64,000 bases of DNA. Source: Oegoconia quadripuncta. Its lineage: Eukaryota; Arthropoda; Insecta; Lepidoptera; Autostichidae. The stretch is taken from NCBI GenBank assembly GCA_949316235.1, contig OX438753.1, positions 17,838,496-17,902,495 of the forward strand. The letters run 5' to 3'. The notes under the pieces are model-generated. The model was given only the letters and a program-made list of their open reading frames with translations, had not been told where the DNA came from and did not search any database. The first letter of the stretch is position 1. Each line of letters opens with the position of its first letter. This document shows, piece by piece, positions 33,935 to 44,765 of the stretch. The position numbers and the translations under genes are program-made.

Positions 33935-34034
33935 GCAAACAAATAGGTATCTACGTGTTAGACTCCTTCCAAATGCTATACATAATTTATAGCATTTTGA
34001 AAGGACCCCAACATATAGATACCAATTAGTTTGC
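33935..34034. repeat. 100-bp foldback element
   Basis: GCAAACAAATAGGTATCTA... and ...TAGATACCAATTAGTTTGC face each other, with an inner stem (CCAAATGCTATA / TATAGCATTTTG) and a short AT loop. Arms of about 45 nt show scattered mismatches. Confidence 0.65.
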
Positions 34035-34265
34035 TCTTAGTACTGCATATGGGGATATAGCCATCCAGGGCTAGCACAACTTATATGAGGTGACATAGAT
34101 AGCGAGCCGGCAAAGATTCACATGTCTGAAATATTGTTGTTTCGCTGCATAAAGTGACAGATTGAGATAATTAGCGCAATTTGTTGGTCTAACTTCACTT
34201 GGCTATCTTGACGGCGAAATCCAAACCTACAAGCATCGATAATTTCATATAAATTTAGTGAAGAT

Positions 34266-34503
34266 TTTTTTTATGCACAACCTTCGCACCTCAATAGCAC
34301 CTGATATTATGTGAAGATGAGGTCGAAAGTGGAAGCGTAATAACCCGGAAACCCCAACACATTTGGGGGACTGGCTATCTTGGTTGCTTTGCGTTGCTTT
34401 TGCATTGCTGGTTGGCGGCAGATTTAGATAAGATGGTGGTAGTTAGCCAGGCGAACATTTAAAATGCCTCACCACCAACCAAACCGAGTACTTAAATATG
34501 TAT
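34266..34503 (-). mobile_element. SINE-B copy lacking its head
   Basis: Inverted. The tail (TTTTTTATGCAC.., ACCTGATATTATGTGAAGAT) and body (GATAAGATGGTGGTAGTTAG) are present, ending at AACCAAACCGAGTACTTAAA before the tRNA-like region. Confidence 0.7.
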
Positions 34504-35825
34504 GTTCAATTACCAGCATGTGTATGTATGTATATATAGTTTTGTATTATCTTGTATGAATTTATGACGAACGGAGGTAGCAAAAGTACCCCTTAAATAA
34601 ACAACCTTTTAGTAGCTAAGGTATTTTCGTAGGGGGTAGGCAGGTAAACAACATTCCACAAACTTTATGGCGTATAAATTACGCCTGTATAAACACCTTA
34701 TTGCTTGCTTGAATAAGCTAACAAGCGTTGCTACTGTTAAATACTAGCTCTAGTGTTGTCGAAAGTTCTTATAACTTGCAATTAAGGTAATGTGAAGCTA
34801 TAACACGCCACGAAGGTACGATACCTAAAATTTTGTAGATAAAATATTTAGTTTTATCGAGACATTATATTATGTTTAGAAGTAAATAATAGTGCTTTCA
34901 AAAAAATTATAAAATTGCCGACCAAATGTAAAAAAAATTATGATACTAAATGAAAGGATAAATGATAAGAAATGTCACTAAGAATCCTTAAAATTGACCC
35001 CTTAATTCGACGACATAAATATATATTGATGTTGTTTTTCCGCATTGGGTCGGTTCGATTCCCAAATGAGGCATGCAATTTGTTATAAAGTAATATAACT
35101 TACTTTCATAAATAAAATAATGTCTTCATAAAGCAAAGAATCTGCAATATTTATAGCCTATATGCAATATATATATTTGTACCTATACGTTCACCTTCGT
35201 GTGGCACAGCCGTGGGACGCCATCTTGGCTACTCTTCTCAAGGCTTCATCCATATTCTTAAATCGCCCACTTCAAATATGTCCATTGTCCTAACTCGTTC
35301 ACTCAAAGATAAATAGTATTTGACCGCTGGGGACGTAGATAGCAATAAAGTTTAATATCATTGAAGATAGATAATAAGTGAGCTTGTGAACACTAGAGAG
35401 ACGACACTTAATTTTTATTCGCCATCGTTGATAGCTTCGTGCATTTTCAGACTGATGGCTAAACAAATGTTTGACGGGGAAAAGACCCCGGGACACGTTT
35501 CACATATAGAGGTCTGTGTCGCTCACCAAATTTTCAGTATCACTTTCGTAATTGCATATTCCTTATTATAAGCAATAAAGCGTATTCGATTTATTGGTTG
35601 AATCGGATATATTCCGCAATATAATGAAAAACTTGAACTGTGTACACGGTGACATTATTTTCGACAAAGGAAAGTATTGTGAATAACCTGTTCGACATTG
35701 CCCGACACATGGATTGGATGGATGTACGGTTGATCGATAGATCGGACAAATGATTACTCGATGCAATGTTTGACCAATAAACCATTGAAATGGTAAACCG
35801 ACGAAAACAGTAATTTAACGGAATT
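34504..35825. other. No gene recognised
   Basis: AT-rich. A tRNA-B-box-like GGTTCGATTCCC at about 35052 could be the stub of another SINE, but nothing follows it that matches a known family here. Confidence 0.35.
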
Positions 35826-36036
35826 TTTAACGGGTTAGCATTGACCTCAATCACATCTGACGTTAAGTCAATATGAGGTACCGAAGATGTGCTGACCTGG
35901 CAACCCCATCTGTCTGGGATTGGCTATATTATCTCTGACAACCGGAACACAACAATGCTATTAACATTCCTGTTTGGCGGCAGACTTAGATAAAATGGTG
36001 GTAACATAAAATGCCCTACCACCAACCGTTTCTTGT
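35826..36036 (-). mobile_element. SINE-B copy lacking its head
   Basis: Inverted tail and body (CGGGTTAGCATTGACCTCAA ... GACAACCGGAACACAACAAT ... CAGACTTAGATAAAATGGTG), stopping at CTACCACCAACCG. Confidence 0.7.
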
Positions 36037-36500
36037 AAAATACATGCGGCATGGAAAGTAGAGAAAACACGAACACCTAAGGGAAAACTTAAATAACAGT
36101 GGAATTTGATCACAGAGTTTCTTTATTATTTAATTATAAAGTTTACTTATCTGTCTAACGAATTCACTAATCAACATTTAAATTTTTTAATAAATTGTAA
36201 CTATTTTATATTGTTGTTATTTCATATCCTTAGTGTTCGGCTTTACCCGATGTTAGTTGGGTAAACACGAACACCAAGTGGGGTAATTACGTACTAACAT
36301 TAATAACGACAGTGATCATATTTAAAACCCAACGATATTGAATATTCTCGAGAGCCCATTTTTTACACACATAGCACATAGTCCAGTCTATATATTTATC
36401 TGTACAAAAAATACAAAAGCAATCTTCATTTTCACGTTCGAGATTGCCCGACATGGAGTGTTCGCCTTTGCCCTGGTGGATCGAAAACAATCAAATGGAA
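36037..36500 (-). pseudogene. Possible remnant of a pogo/Tigger-type transposase C-terminus
   Basis: A 67-codon minus ORF (36287-36490) contains CFCIFCTDKY..DWTMCYVCKKWA, resembling the Cys-rich zinc finger (C-x2-C .. DW..C..C..W) at the C-terminal end of many insect pogo-like transposases. Nearby, AACACGAACACC occurs twice (36054 and 36266). No DDE core was seen. It may equally be chance or another zinc finger. Confidence 0.3.
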
Positions 36501-37407
36501 TAAAATAATTAGATTATATTTTGCGTCATTGTCATTTAGCTCATTAACATGTGAGTATTTGAATATTTTCAATTTTATCGCAAACTTCACAATATGGGGT
36601 TACTATAGAATAAGTCATGTATTTAGGTTAATTTTTATACTGAAATAAATTTTATCTTATCTTATCTTATTGTTGTCTGTAACACAGTTTTTAACTACCA
36701 CAGACAACAAAGCTTCAACAAGTTGTGTAAGTTATTTCGGTTCAATAAAATATTGTTTATTGTTATTGTTATATATTTCACCAAAATCTGTAGTAACTAC
36801 CGAGAGTCAACAGGCTTGTTAAAACTAATTGGCTTTTAGAAGATGGAACAAAACACCTGTTGTCTCTTCGATCATAAAGTTACCTGCTAACTGTACGTAA
36901 TTTTACTCAAATTCTATTGTCGTATATATTTTTTAATTTCATTTTATTGATAATACAGAATCAACAGCATCATTATAAAAAATATTACACAAAATTTATA
37001 AGCCAAAGTCATGCCAATTACAGATTCTCATTTATTAATTCGTGGCATTTATCATTACAATTCTTTTAAAAAAATAATTAGGTGGAAAGTCACTATTAAA
37101 TAATAATCATTATACAATCTAGAGGTAAAAGTAAATAGTGAGACAAACTAAGTAATAATAAATAATTTTGTCAATAAGTAATATTACAAATAAAAAATTG
37201 GTCAAATAATTCAATCAATGTCAAATAATCGTCGTATGTATGTGTTTCGCAATGTATAAAAGCAATTTTACATGAATTTCATTTAAATTGTAATTGGTTC
37301 CAACAAATACAAGTAATTTGAGTAATATTGGAGTATAGTACAATAAATATCCTTAATAAATATCCTTTGACATACATTGAGAGCCATCTAGTTCCTCACT
37401 AAGCAAC
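36501..37407. other. AT-rich stretch, nothing recognised
   Basis: A short TTATC repeat at 36654-36670; otherwise no feature. Confidence 0.4.
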
Positions 37408-37560
37408 TAGGTTTGTTTGTTTGTAAACGCTTTATTGTACAAAAAGGCAATACATTAATTTTGCATTGATACATAAATTGAGTACAACGGCGGACTTATC
37501 CCAAAGAGGGATTTCTTCCAGTCATCCATAGGGTTAGTTAGAAAACAGCAGATTGGGCGT
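37408..37560 (-). mobile_element. LINE-E 3' tail
   Basis: TTTGTTTGTTTGTAAACGCT followed by TTATTGTAC.. and GGCGGACTTATCCCAAAGAG-GGATTTCTTCC, the fullest copy of the tail seen also near 2093 and 22533. Inverted, no coding part. Confidence 0.55.
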
Positions 37561-37696
37561 ATACAAATTACAGCAAATTCAAACTAAAGCAAATACCTAC
37601 ACTACACACTAATAAATCCTAAATAACTATACCTTAATAAAATATATACCTACATACTAATAATACATATAAATAAATATGTATACATTCAGTGTA

Positions 37697-38983
37697 CTAA
37701 GTATCGGGAATTTGTCAATAAAACAAAAAATACAAATTATTCATCTAAATTTATTTTATCGCCTTCAAAGTAGGCCCCATCGCTTGCAATACAACATCTC
37801 CACCGCTTCACCCAGTCTTCCATACATTTTTCATAGGCTATTTGCGGTATGGCCTTTAGCTCATTCAGCGAATTTTCTTTTATGGCTTCTATCGACTCAA
37901 AACGTTTTCCTCGAAGTGGTAATTTTAACTTGGGAAATAAAAAAAAGTCAGACGGAGCCATATCAGGTGAATACGGTGCTTGGTCGAGAACTTTTGTTGA
38001 ATTTTTCGCTAAAAACTCTTTCACTATAATGGCTGTGTGTGGTGGTGCATTATCATGGTGCAGCATCCATGAGTTGTGTTGCCACAAATCTGGACGTTTT
38101 CGGCGGATACTCTCACGCAAACGCTTCATGACGCCTAAATAATATTCTTTATTCACTGTTTCTCCCTCTGGAAGGAATTCGGAGTGAACCACACCACGGT
38201 AGTCAAAAAAAACTGTCAGCATCACCTTGATTTTGGAGCGACTTTGCCGCGGTTTTTTGGGTTTCGGCTCGTTTTCGAGACGCCATTCTGAAGACTGTTG
38301 GCTTGTTTGCATGTCGTACTCATAAACCCATGTCTCGTCGCCAATTATTATACGTTTCATAAAGGTCGGATCCGTAGAAGCTCGGGAAACTATGTCTTCA
38401 GCGACATGCTTTCGCTGCGCTTTTTGAACAAAATTGAGCTCTTTTGGAACTAGTCGAGCGGCGACGCGTTTCATGCCTAAAATGTCAATGAGAATGTTGT
38501 GGACGGACTTAAAAGATATGTTAGCCAACTCTCTCAGACTCATACGTCGATTTTCGAGCACTAGCTTCTTGATTCTGTCGATGTTTTCTTTGGTCGTAGC
38601 GGTTGAAGGTCTACCAGAACGAGGCAAGTCTACTACTACTTCTCGGCCTTCTTTAAAAGCCTTATACCATTCATAAGCCCTTGTTTTCGATATACACGAT
38701 TCGCCGTAGGTATTTCGCAACATTTTTAGTGATTCACCACATGAAATATCATTTGAAACACAAAATTTAAGGCACACTCTTTGTTCAACAATATTTTCCA
38801 TTGTAAAAATCGCCGAGGACTCAAAACTATGACCAACAAAAAGTGTAGTTTAAAACAAATTAAATGACAGATCCCGCTCAAATTTTGCGCGCTAAATCAG
38901 TACAGTGCTACCAACATGCAGTAAAAAAATTAGAACGACCTCTTTTACGCGGGTCTTTTTATTGACATATTCCCGATACTTTT
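37697..38983 (-). mobile_element. Full-length mariner element with TA target duplications
   Basis: The ends share an inverted repeat built on AAGTATCGGGAA-TGTCAATAAAA: left from 37697, right ending at 38983. TA stands immediately outside each end (37695-37696 and 38984-38985). Total length is 1287 bp, typical of mariner, with short UTRs around a single ORF. The outermost bases of the two TIRs differ (CTAA versus AAAA), which may be mutation. Confidence 0.85.
37737..38801 (-). CDS. Mariner transposase (DD34D), apparently intact
   Basis: The 354-residue protein starts at ATG 38801 and ends just inside the left TIR, matching the usual mariner length of about 345-355. The N-terminal half holds the helix-turn-helix DNA-binding region (..SKTRAYEWYKAFKEG.., with RPSTATTKENI as the linker). 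The catalytic triad is complete: D155 in IIIGDETWVYEYD, D250 in LHHDNAPPH, and D285 in YSPDMAPSDFF, with exactly 34 residues between the last two. No stop or frameshift was seen. It cuts and pastes its own element at TA. Activity is not shown by sequence alone. I do not assign a subfamily. Confidence 0.93.
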   Translation of the reverse strand: MENIVEQRVCLKFCVSNDISCGESLKMLRNTYGESCISKTRAYEWYKAFKEGREVVVDLPRSGRPSTATTKENIDRIKKLVLENRRMSLRELANISFKSVHNILIDILGMKRVAARLVPKELNFVQKAQRKHVAEDIVSRASTDPTFMKRIIIGDETWVYEYDMQTSQQSSEWRLENEPKPKKPRQSRSKIKVMLTVFFDYRGVVHSEFLPEGETVNKEYYLGVMKRLRESIRRKRPDLWQHNSWMLHHDNAPPHTAIIVKEFLAKNSTKVLDQAPYSPDMAPSDFFLFPKLKLPLRGKRFESIEAIKENSLNELKAIPQIAYEKCMEDWVKRWRCCIASDGAYFEGDKINLDE

Positions 38984-39062
38984 TACACAGAGTAGTATAA
39001 TAAGGAAATACTTAAAGAGAGGATTTAACACGGAGTTGTCATTCATCAAAAGTAGCTACCGC

Positions 39063-39157
39063 TCAAAACGCGTTAGAACCAGAGAGCTTTTTGACGTTTG
39101 TTTTAAAAGCATGTAGTGATGGAGACTTTCTCACATGCAGTGGCAGTTGGTTCCACA
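39063..39157 (-). pseudogene. C-terminal scrap of a LINE ORF2
   Basis: The minus strand reads WNQLPLHVRKSPSLHAFKTN then VKKL..NAF and a stop at 39063, the common end of CR1/Jockey-like ORF2 proteins. It is interrupted exactly where the TCAAA-tailed LINE begins, so the latter may have inserted into it. Confidence 0.55.
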
Positions 39158-39406
39158 ATATCAAATCAAATCAAATCAAATCAAATCAAATCAAATATAT
39201 ATTTATTAATTCTTATGGTACATTAAAACATAAAATCTACATAATAATGCTTAATTTCAACTGTAACACTAGTGCCTGAACTAGGAAAATCCTGTGTTTC
39301 AGGCGAAGCTAGGGCTTCTATGACTAAAAATAATATAATATAATCATATAGATATAAGCTAAAAATCTATAAATAAAGTAGATATACAGAATAAATCTAT
39401 GCAAGA
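39158..39406 (-). mobile_element. 3' UTR and TTTGA-repeat tail of the LINE at 39407-40627
   Basis: A run of seven to eight TCAAA units (about 39160-39197) on the + strand is the element's microsatellite tail. The stretch up to 39406 is its 3' UTR. Confidence 0.65.
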
Positions 39407-40603
39407 TTACTTCAAGACAGTCAATAACTTCTCTGTATCCTCGTAGGTCAAATTTTGAAGAAAATCTTGTAGTAATTTCTTAGTATGACTGTAGGTAAGG
39501 TGGTACATGGCAATTTTTGCATTTAATCTATTATAAAGAAGTGGTCCTAGGAACACGTAAAATCTAGATGAAAATGCATGTTTTGTTCCTGCGTTGTTAG
39601 GGCAAACTATATCGTTTCGTCTTTTGTTAGTAATTTCAGTGCTATATGGAAGACTTCTGTGCTTTTTAAGTACGATATTTGTTATAAATAATTGTCGGAT
39701 TGTTAATACTTTACAAGATTTATAAAGAAGATCAGTGGGGTAGAGAAATGAACGAAAAGTAGAGACCTTTAGAATCGCTCTTTGCGCTCTCTCTAGCGTC
39801 AGTAATATTGTTTTAGCTGCTCCGCCCCAAGACGTAATGCAGTAAGTCAATAATGATTGACATAAAGCAAAGTATACCTGCCTAATTATTTTTGAATCTG
39901 CGATTGTGCGTAATTTTTTAAAAACAAAAATTAGTTTCCGGATTCTGCCAGTTAGAGTCTCTATGTGTTGCTTGAATGAGAGAGTTTCGTCGACTACAAT
40001 ACCCAAATATTTTATCTGGCTCTTGATGGCGATGACTGGGCACTTGCACATTACATTTGTTAAGTTTTCACATTGATGTGCATACAGTTTCATGTTAGAA
40101 GGGGCAGACTTACGCATGGAAAACTTGATGTAATTCGTCTTATCCGCATTCAATGTTAAGAGATGCCGTTGTAGCCATTTATTTACAACATTAAAGCCTA
40201 ATTGTGCATATTTGTAGACTTCTTGTTCTGAATTAGCAGAAAATAGTAGGGCAGTGTCATCGGCGTATGATACAATTTTGCCATGAGTTAATTTTAAATT
40301 ACACAAGTCATTTATGTAAATCAAGAACAAGGTAGGGCCTAAAATACTTCCTTGGGGAATTCCAAAATTGGTATTTTTTTGGTCAGAGCTAAGAACATTG
40401 CCTATTTTTACGCATTGGGTACGCCCGTCTAGATAGTCCGCGAATAATTTAAGCTGGGTGCCTCTAATACCTTCGGTTTCAAGCTTGTGCAATAGTATGG
40501 GAATGGAAACGGTATCAAAAGCCTTAGCAAGGTCAAGGAATATTCCTATTGTCTGATTCCCACTGTCTATTTCCTGCACCAAATGGTCAGTTAGTTCGTG
40601 CAC
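39407..40603 (-). CDS. Non-LTR retrotransposon reverse transcriptase, 5'-truncated
   Basis: A 398-codon frame holds the RT palm with FLDLAKAFDTV (first catalytic Asp), GIPQGSILGPTLF, and SYADDTALLF (YADD box), then a thumb-like region (KYLGIVVDE, TLTGRIRKLIFVFKKLR) and a C-terminal domain. The first codon is GTG; homology (STADAVHELTDHL) continues upstream to about 40627, so this is not a genuine start. It would reverse-transcribe its own RNA by target-primed synthesis. The endonuclease domain and ORF1 are absent, so the copy is 5'-truncated and immobile. The frame is open, which suggests a fairly recent insertion. The clade is probably CR1/Jockey-like, not fixed. Confidence 0.9.
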   Translation of the reverse strand: MHELTDHLVQEIDSGNQTIGIFLDLAKAFDTVSIPILLHKLETEGIRGTQLKLFADYLDGRTQCVKIGNVLSSDQKNTNFGIPQGSILGPTLFLIYINDLCNLKLTHGKIVSYADDTALLFSANSEQEVYKYAQLGFNVVNKWLQRHLLTLNADKTNYIKFSMRKSAPSNMKLYAHQCENLTNVMCKCPVIAIKSQIKYLGIVVDETLSFKQHIETLTGRIRKLIFVFKKLRTIADSKIIRQVYFALCQSLLTYCITSWGGAAKTILLTLERAQRAILKVSTFRSFLYPTDLLYKSCKVLTIRQLFITNIVLKKHRSLPYSTEITNKRRNDIVCPNNAGTKHAFSSRFYVFLGPLLYNRLNAKIAMYHLTYSHTKKLLQDFLQNLTYEDTEKLLTVLK

Positions 40604-40636
40604 GGCATCAGCCGTTGATAGGTTTGTATTATGGCT

Positions 40637-40786
40637 ATCAGATGCTAAATGAAGACATCCATTACTCGGGTACAGGTATATACCTCATACAAACATATGC
40701 CCCTTAGGGGGATTCGAACCCGCGACCTTTTGGTATAGTAATCAGAATTTTTAACCACTACACCATACAAGGGTGACGCCCTTGAT
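40637..40786 (-). mobile_element. SINE-C copy, head and proximal body
   Basis: On the minus strand: GGTGTAGTGGTTAAAAATTC, then AAAAGGTCGCGGGTTCGAAT, CCCCCTAAGGGGCATATG and GATGTCTTCATTTA. The element abuts the truncated LINE at about 40630. Confidence 0.7.
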
Positions 40787-41750
40787 TAAAATTGTAATGA
40801 AAATTTGTAATAAGAAAAGAGGAACTTGCGAAAGTACTGGTACTCGTATCCCATAACAACAACTTCCTGTGTCAAATGTCACATCCTATGCCTACGTATA
40901 CAAACAAACAAACAAATAAGTATGAATTTCTATTTGGCATTATGCGTTTCTTTTTTTACGAATTTGGCCTCTCACGTATTCACATTATGCGAATCTGGCA
41001 CTATTGCTGAAAATTCTATTTATCGCCTTTCCTCGATATTTACTTACATCACAACATGTCACAATCATATTCTATTTTAAAACTTTTTCACTTGCAATTA
41101 AGTTGCTCTATCAAATTTCCAACGTCTTATATCTTGCACATTCTGGTAATACAATAAAGCAATCTAAAATCTAGGCCACCCTAGAACCTTGTCGCAGGAG
41201 TTGACTTATGTAATTATAAAATAATATAAGCGGCGTGACATAGTAGTAGACATACATTAGAAGTAGTTATTAAGACAATCTGCTGTAGCCTACACTTCAC
41301 GTTTGTTGACTACATAAGCCACCACTTAACCATTTTGCGCCTTTTTATTCGTTACAGGCTTATTCACAATGTTTTTATTTCTATAGCACGTTAAAACATC
41401 TCTTTTCAATATCGCAAAGCGAGCACTTCACTAACAAAATAAGGAAAATAATAAAAATTTGCCGCCTTAAGCTTGGGTTCGCAAAAAATGGCACACGACA
41501 TAGCGCTTCAACCCCTGACTTCGCCGCAAGCTAATTGAATTCCCTTGCTCATCGCAAGTGTCACAGTAGATTCATAGAACAGTATATACTATCTGATAAT
41601 AAGGACGCAGTGGTGAAGTCTCCATACCTAACACCTTGCCCATAGGAATACAGTAGTATCGATACGATTTTTTTACTCTAATACTTCTTGTATTACAGTA
41701 AACAAAATTTGCTGCCGATTCTGTTGACATTTCATTAAACTAAAACTCAT
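40787..41750. other. No gene recognised
   Basis: AT-rich. The 84-codon ORF at 40826-41080 lacks any recognised domain. Confidence 0.4.
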
Positions 41751-41754
41751 TTTA

Positions 41755-42287
41755 GTATGGTGTTATCCCGTTCCCATTACCTATTCTAAGAAGAAAGAGG
41801 TAGCTCCACATTAAAACTAGATTTAATTTAGAGAAGAGTCGTCAGAAGAGAACTCACTAAAATAAAGACACCCGCTGCATGGAAGAGACGGGTTGGTTGT
41901 ATTCTTTATTATTCACCACAAATATAATTTACAAACATTGAAACTGTGATGAAATGGTAGGGACTTAGCAGATTTGCTGATTTTCAGTTCCTAAATAAAG
42001 TAGTTGCTGCCCTCAAGGAATGGGCGATTTTTAAATCATTCAATAGGACCCCTTCGTCGGCTTAGAGCAGCTTACTATGTGCTACATTTCGCACGTAACA
42101 AAGCGAGATATCTTGTATAGGAGGGAAGAGATATGTTATCCAACTAAGAAGCCGGGTTAGTAGCGGCTTATAATGCTTTATTTTAGTGATTACTCTTCTG
42201 ACGACTCTTCTATAAATTAAATCTAGTTTTAATGTGGCGCTACCTCTTTTTTTTGGAATAGGTAATGAGAACGGGATAGCACCATAC
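41755..42287. mobile_element. Long-TIR foldback/MITE, about 533 bp
   Basis: The left ~115 bp (41755-41869) and right ~115 bp (42172-42287) are inverted copies: GTATGGTG-TATCCCGTTC-CATTACCTATTC, then AAGAGGTAG and ATTAAAACTAGATTTAATTT, then GAGTCGTCAGAAGAG..ACTAAAATAAAG. TA flanks both ends (41753-41754 and 42288-42289). There is no ORF inside, so it is non-autonomous. A TA duplication would fit a Tc1/mariner-like source, but TIRs this long also suit other families. Confidence 0.75.
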
Positions 42288-42291
42288 TAAA

Positions 42292-43199
42292 GACAAGACA
42301 ACCTGGCTAATGTCCTGAACATCCGAAACAAAACGCTATCGTTGGTAGGTACCGACTTCACACAATGCGCGGTGTAGAAACAATTTGATAGTGTTGAATA
42401 AATGGAAGATTAGCTTAATAATACGGTCTTGTTCATGCATATTTACCAAAATCTCGGATAAACTCCCTAAATACGACACAGCGTACATTTGCATCCACAT
42501 TAGAATGTGTAGTCACAACAATTTGTTTGAATATTCTTTACATTAAAAGTTGAAGCGACGACGCCGCAGTCCTCATTTACGACTCCTGTTTCTACATTTG
42601 GAATCCATTTACTGTAATACTAGCTTTACGCCCGCGACTCTGTCCTCGTGGATAAGATTTGTTTGTCCAAAACGCCAAACTTACAAATTAAAAATATTTT
42701 AACTATTTTAAGGTCACAGTAAACAGAATTACATTATTTTTATGGTAAATTTTGTAAAGTTAAGTTAAATGGCAGTTTTTTTTATTTAGCTTGCAATGTT
42801 CGTATGTAGGTATGCACAATTTGCATACCATTTTTCATCCACTTGTTGGTTTCTAATTGAGCTGAAATTTGGCATATTTATGTAAGTTTGGTGACAATGC
42901 AATATTATAGTACCATCGAGCTGATCTGATCATGGAGCCAGGATGTCGAAAACTATGATGGCAAATGGCTAGATAGTCGAATTTGGTCTAGTTTGTTTTG
43001 TTACTATAAACACTTTCCATTACTCATTACGAAGGTATGAAAATGGAACCAGAAGATTGCCACTGGAACTCCTTGATGGACTTTATAACTCGTCTTTGTA
43101 TTAGAATAATATGTGATGATCATGATGGAGTTTAAAGGATTGTTTTAGTATTTTTAATGAAGAACTTATTGTATCGACAAATTATTATTCTTATAACAA
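42292..43199. other. Repeat-derived, no gene
   Basis: An inverted scrap of the 33453-type repeat lies at 42616-42670 (ATACTAGCTTTACGCCCGCG). A GAGCTGAAATTTGGCATATT phrase at 42858, common in moth repeats, follows. Nothing coding. Confidence 0.4.
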
Positions 43200-43292
43200 G
43201 CTTTTATTGAACTTGTATATGTAATTATGTAGGTATGTAACTATGTCCGTTTAAAATGCGGAAGTCAAATTAGGACGATTTCCTGTTTATCA
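43200..43292 (+). repeat. Dispersed repeat (GTAACTATGTCCG family)
   Basis: ATGTAACTATGTCCG-T-AAAAT, AAGTCAAATTA and TTTCCTGTTTA match 60124-60200 in order and strand. The class is unknown. Confidence 0.5.
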
Positions 43293-43329
43293 TTAAAATA
43301 TAGCATCATTTAAGAAAAATAGTGATAAA

Positions 43330-43680
43330 CATGATGTCAATACAAGAAATAAAGATAAACTTGCAGGTCACATAAGTCGCCTCCGCAGAGTCAGTAATTC
43401 ATTCAAAGGGTTATGTATACGCTTTTTCAATAAGATTTCAGTTGATATACAAAATCTTCCTCTCAATAAATTTAAAGATACTATAAAACAGAAACTTATT
43501 AACAAAGCGTAATTATAAAATATCAGACTATTTAGATGATGATCATCCCTGGACATGATCAGATCGTTAGCATGCCAGGCTATTTCACAATTAATAATGA
43601 AATAAAAAAACCTTTATGTAAAGTGTACTCTGTGTACCTACAAAATAAAGCACTTTGACTTTGACACAATAGATGTGTTA
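43330..43680 (+). pseudogene. LINE 3' end with frameshifted ORF C-terminus
   Basis: Reads RLRRVSNSFKGLCIRFFNKI, then DIQNLPLNKFKDTIKQKL and INKA. A frameshift follows, after which NYKISDYLDDDHPWT-stop completes the usual C-terminus. The 3' end is AAATAAAGCACTTTGACTTTGAC, with the short tail typical of this LINE group. It is a dead copy. Confidence 0.55.
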
Positions 43681-44506
43681 TAGTTACGTCTATAAACGTT
43701 CAGTGTCTGCAAAAATGTTAAGACAGAACATATTTTATAACACCTGATTGTTTGTGTCGTCAAATAATTTTAACTATAAGTAGGCACATTAGCGTTTTTG
43801 CGTTAATCTGTGTCTGTGAAAACTCTATCAAAATCCGATCGGTAGTTTTTTCCGTGAGGCGCCTTCAAACCCGCGATATCCGATTTTATTATGTCTATTT
43901 ATAGATATAGATGCGTACAGATTGTCTCAATTTGAAATATTTGGCCGTACTGTAAAGTATACTGTCGCGTAGTTCTATTATCTTAGCTCCCTTCCTGTTA
44001 TCTGCCTACATCAAACGACAACAATTAATCGAACGACACAACAACGGCCCCAATTAATATCTGTTTATTTTAGGAATTATCCCGAAAGGCGACATCTGGC
44101 GCGCTTCAACAATTCGAGGTAGAGATTTTTTCTTACGGGATAGAAATTAATTTTACGGTCGGTTTGTTAGAGAGTTGCAGGTGTTCCTTTTGCCTCGCCA
44201 AGCCTTTTATTTTAGCTTTGTTATATTTTTGTATTTTGTATTTACCTTTAGTAACACAAAGGTGTAAAAAAGGTACTATACAATTATTTTTGCTTCATTC
44301 CCTTCGAAATTCAAAATGTAATTAATTACTTTTTAATGTTGGGGCACATTGTGTGATTTACTCTGATATATGAGAGAAAATTTTTTGTAAAAGGTTTGTA
44401 CTTCTCATACACAGTATTTTTAAAATAAGATCACAACTCAGCATGACGACCAATATACTTGCCTGAAAGGTATTTTCACTTATCTAAATTGGTTTAGATC
44501 TTATCT
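43681..44506. other. No gene recognised
   Basis: AT-rich. The phrase CAAAATCCGATCGGTAG with CGATATCCGATTTTATTATG near 43833-43895 resembles a common moth repeat end. Confidence 0.35.
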
Positions 44507-44765
44507 ACGATCGCAGTAGGACAGTGAACTGGGTGTAGTGGATAGTGACCCTGACAGCAAAACCAACAGTTGCGGGTTCAAATCTCTACTAGGGGTAAAT
44601 GTTTATGACACGAATACGAACATTTATTCCCGAGTCATGGATGTTTATATAAATTTATATGTATGTTCATCCGTTATAGACATATATCCATAGACAAGTT
44701 TTACTTAGTTTGGGGCTAGATGATTGGTATAAGTGTCCGAAACATTTATTATTATTTATTATATG
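44507..44765 (+). mobile_element. SINE-A copy, full length
   Basis: Head GTGTAGTGGATAGTGACCCT, B-box GTTGCGGGTTCAAATCTC, AGGGGTAAATGTTTATG, full body and tail GATGATTGGTATAAGTGTCC, ending in a run of TTATTA. Confidence 0.8.
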
